Assembly: GCA_009724975.1 (NCBI GenBank)
Contig: SRXB01000101.1
Span: 1 to 7,237, forward strand
Origin: a bacterium
Lineage (GTDB): Bacteria; Desulfobacterota; Deferrisomatia; Deferrisomatales; BM512
Length of the DNA: 7,237 nucleotides
Reading direction: 5' to 3'
Part shown: in pieces, positions 5,913 to 7,237 of the stretch
Position numbering within the stretch: position 1 is the first letter of the stretch
How the letters are laid out: the number at the start of each line of letters is the position of its first letter
The notes under the pieces: generated by a model
The model's database searches: none
The model's input: only the letters and a program-made list of their open reading frames with translations
What the model was told of the DNA's origin: nothing
Translations under genes and position numbers: made by a program

Positions 5913-7237
5913 ATGCAGGCTCTGGACTTTGCGCTTATTTTCGCCGCCGCGCTGGCGCTCTCGCTCGCCGCGGCCATGTGGACGCGCAAGGATGCCGCCG
6001 AAAAAGGGCTTTCCGAGGCTTTATCAAAGTCTTCCGGCCTTCAGGTTGAGGTAACGCGGCTGACCGGCGAGCTGAAAGCGGCGGAAGCGAAACTTGAGGC
6101 GGAAAAGGAGAAGAGCGAAGAGAAATTGAAACTGCTTGAGTTGGCGGAAAAGCAGTTCAAGGACGCTTTCGGCAATCTTTCCAAGGACGCCCTAAGCCAA
6201 AACGCCGAGGAGTTTTTGCGGCTGGCGGGCGACAAGTTCAAGGAACAGCAGGCGGCGGCCAAAAACGAGCTGGAACAGCGTGAAAAAGCCATATCCGTGC
6301 TGGTGGAGCCGGTAAGGGCCTCGCTAGACAAGTTTGAAAAGCAGGTCCAGGAGCTTGAGAAAAACCGCGCATCGGCTTATTCGTCGCTCGAAACCCAGCT
6401 AAAGTCGCTTTCGCAGACCCAGGAATACCTGCGCAACGAAACGGGGAACCTTGTGAAGGCCTTACGCGCCCCGCACGTTCGCGGCAGGTGGGGCGAACTC
6501 ACCTTGAAGCGGGTTGTCGAGATGGCGGGGATGCTGGACCACTGCGATTTCATAGAGCAGGAGAGCCGCGACACCGAAGAAGGCCGCCAGCGCCCGGACA
6601 TGATAATCAACATGCCGGGCAACAAAAAGATAGTGGTCGACGCCAAGGTTCCCCTCTCGGCTTACCTTGAGGCGCTTGAGGCGCAGGACGAGGAGGAGAG
6701 GCGCAGGAAGCTGGCCGACCACGCCCGCCAGCTACGCGACCACATAGGAAAGCTCGGCAAAAAGTCTTACTGGGAGCAGTACAGGAACGAGACGCCCGAG
6801 TTCGTCGTCCTCTTCATCCCGGGCGAGGTCTTCTACTCGGCGGCGCTCGAAGCCGACCCCACCCTCATCGAAGGGGCCGCAAGCGAAAAGGTAATGCTGG
6901 CCTCGCCGGCAAACCTCATACCCCTCTTGCGGGCCGTCCACTACGGCTGGAAGCAGGAGGCGATAGCCGAGAACGCCCAGCAGATTAGCAACCTCGGGAA
7001 AGAGCTTTACGAGCGAATCGGAACGCTGGCCAAACACTGGGCGAGGGTGGGCAGTAATCTTGGCGGCGCGGTGAAAGCCTACAACGAATCGGTGGCGACG
7101 CTGGAATCGCGTGTGCTTGTTTCGGCAAGGAAATTCGAAGCGCTGAAGACCACGAGCGCCGGAGCCAGCCTCGACTCCCCCGCCCAGGTCGAAGCCGCCT
7201 TGAGGGAGATTTCCGCGCCCGAAATGCTAGCTCCGCC
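5913..7237 (+). CDS. rmuC: RmuC family DNA recombination protein, 3' end cut by the window
   Basis: RmuC limits recombination at inverted repeats in E. coli and is thought to be a nuclease, though its exact reaction is not settled. The frame stays open for 441 codons to the edge, so only the C-terminal tail is missing (E. coli RmuC is about 475 residues). The start has GGAAGGA at 5902-5908. Residues about 6-23 form one membrane segment (LDFALIFAAALALSLAAA), followed by charged coiled coil to about 165. The conserved core has VRGRWGE near 189-195, then RPD at 227-229 and VVDAK at 241-245. The latter fit a PD-(D/E)XK nuclease-type site (Asp 229, Asp 243, Lys 245). EFVVLFIPGE at 296-305 and NLIPLLRAVHYGW at 334-346 are further family hallmarks. 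The livK terminator upstream makes it a separate transcription unit. Confidence 0.97.
   Translation, partial: MQALDFALIFAAALALSLAAAMWTRKDAAEKGLSEALSKSSGLQVEVTRLTGELKAAEAKLEAEKEKSEEKLKLLELAEKQFKDAFGNLSKDALSQNAEEFLRLAGDKFKEQQAAAKNELEQREKAISVLVEPVRASLDKFEKQVQELEKNRASAYSSLETQLKSLSQTQEYLRNETGNLVKALRAPHVRGRWGELTLKRVVEMAGMLDHCDFIEQESRDTEEGRQRPDMIINMPGNKKIVVDAKVPLSAYLEALEAQDEEERRRKLADHARQLRDHIGKLGKKSYWEQYRNETPEFVVLFIPGEVFYSAALEADPTLIEGAASEKVMLASPANLIPLLRAVHYGWKQEAIAENAQQISNLGKELYERIGTLAKHWARVGSNLGGAVKAYNESVATLESRVLVSARKFEALKTTSAGASLDSPAQVEAALREISAPEMLAP

Overview
The window is GC-rich bacterial DNA. The gene content (a Tgt with a GGVSVGE-type substrate loop, a NifA-like GAF/AAA+/Fis activator, branched-chain amino-acid ABC transport genes and RmuC) and the style of the intergenic palindromes suggest a proteobacterium, perhaps from the former deltaproteobacteria (Desulfobacterota/Desulfuromonadota-like). 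That placement is an impression from protein style and was not tested. No phage, transposase, CRISPR or conjugation gene is visible.

Layout. (1) Bases 1-484 carry no credible gene. They hold an array of hairpin repeats: five copies of a GC-rich hairpin in two alternating stem versions (A-B-A-B-A), a roughly 99-bp segment duplicated with a 158-bp period, tiny GNA-triloop hairpins between the large ones, and one inserted short palindrome of the ATTCCCGC...GCGGGAAT kind. (2) Bases 485-3798 form a minus-strand group, in transcription order: an unrecognised 167-residue protein, a sigma-54 activator, and tgt. The last two are translationally coupled through a TGATG overlap. (3) Bases 3799-3987 are a divergent control region with a good sigma-70-like promoter facing each way and a perfect 8-bp inverted repeat touching the -35 box of the rightward one. 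(4) Bases 3988-5830 are a plus-strand livF-livK pair closed by a strong intrinsic terminator at 5834-5866. (5) rmuC starts at 5913 and runs off the right edge.

How the genes work together. LivK captures a branched-chain or similar amino acid in the periplasm, and LivF is one of the two ATPases that would power its import. The permeases (LivH, LivM) and second ATPase (LivG) are not here, so the pair must use partners encoded elsewhere. Tgt inserts preQ1 into tRNA. The activator upstream of it is an orphan: there is no kinase partner and no recognisable -24/-12 promoter nearby. RmuC is a genome-maintenance protein unrelated to its neighbours.

The genes are mostly ordinary. The parts most worth a second look are the alternating hairpin array, the unrecognised four-cysteine protein, the incomplete liv cluster and the divergent promoter region.
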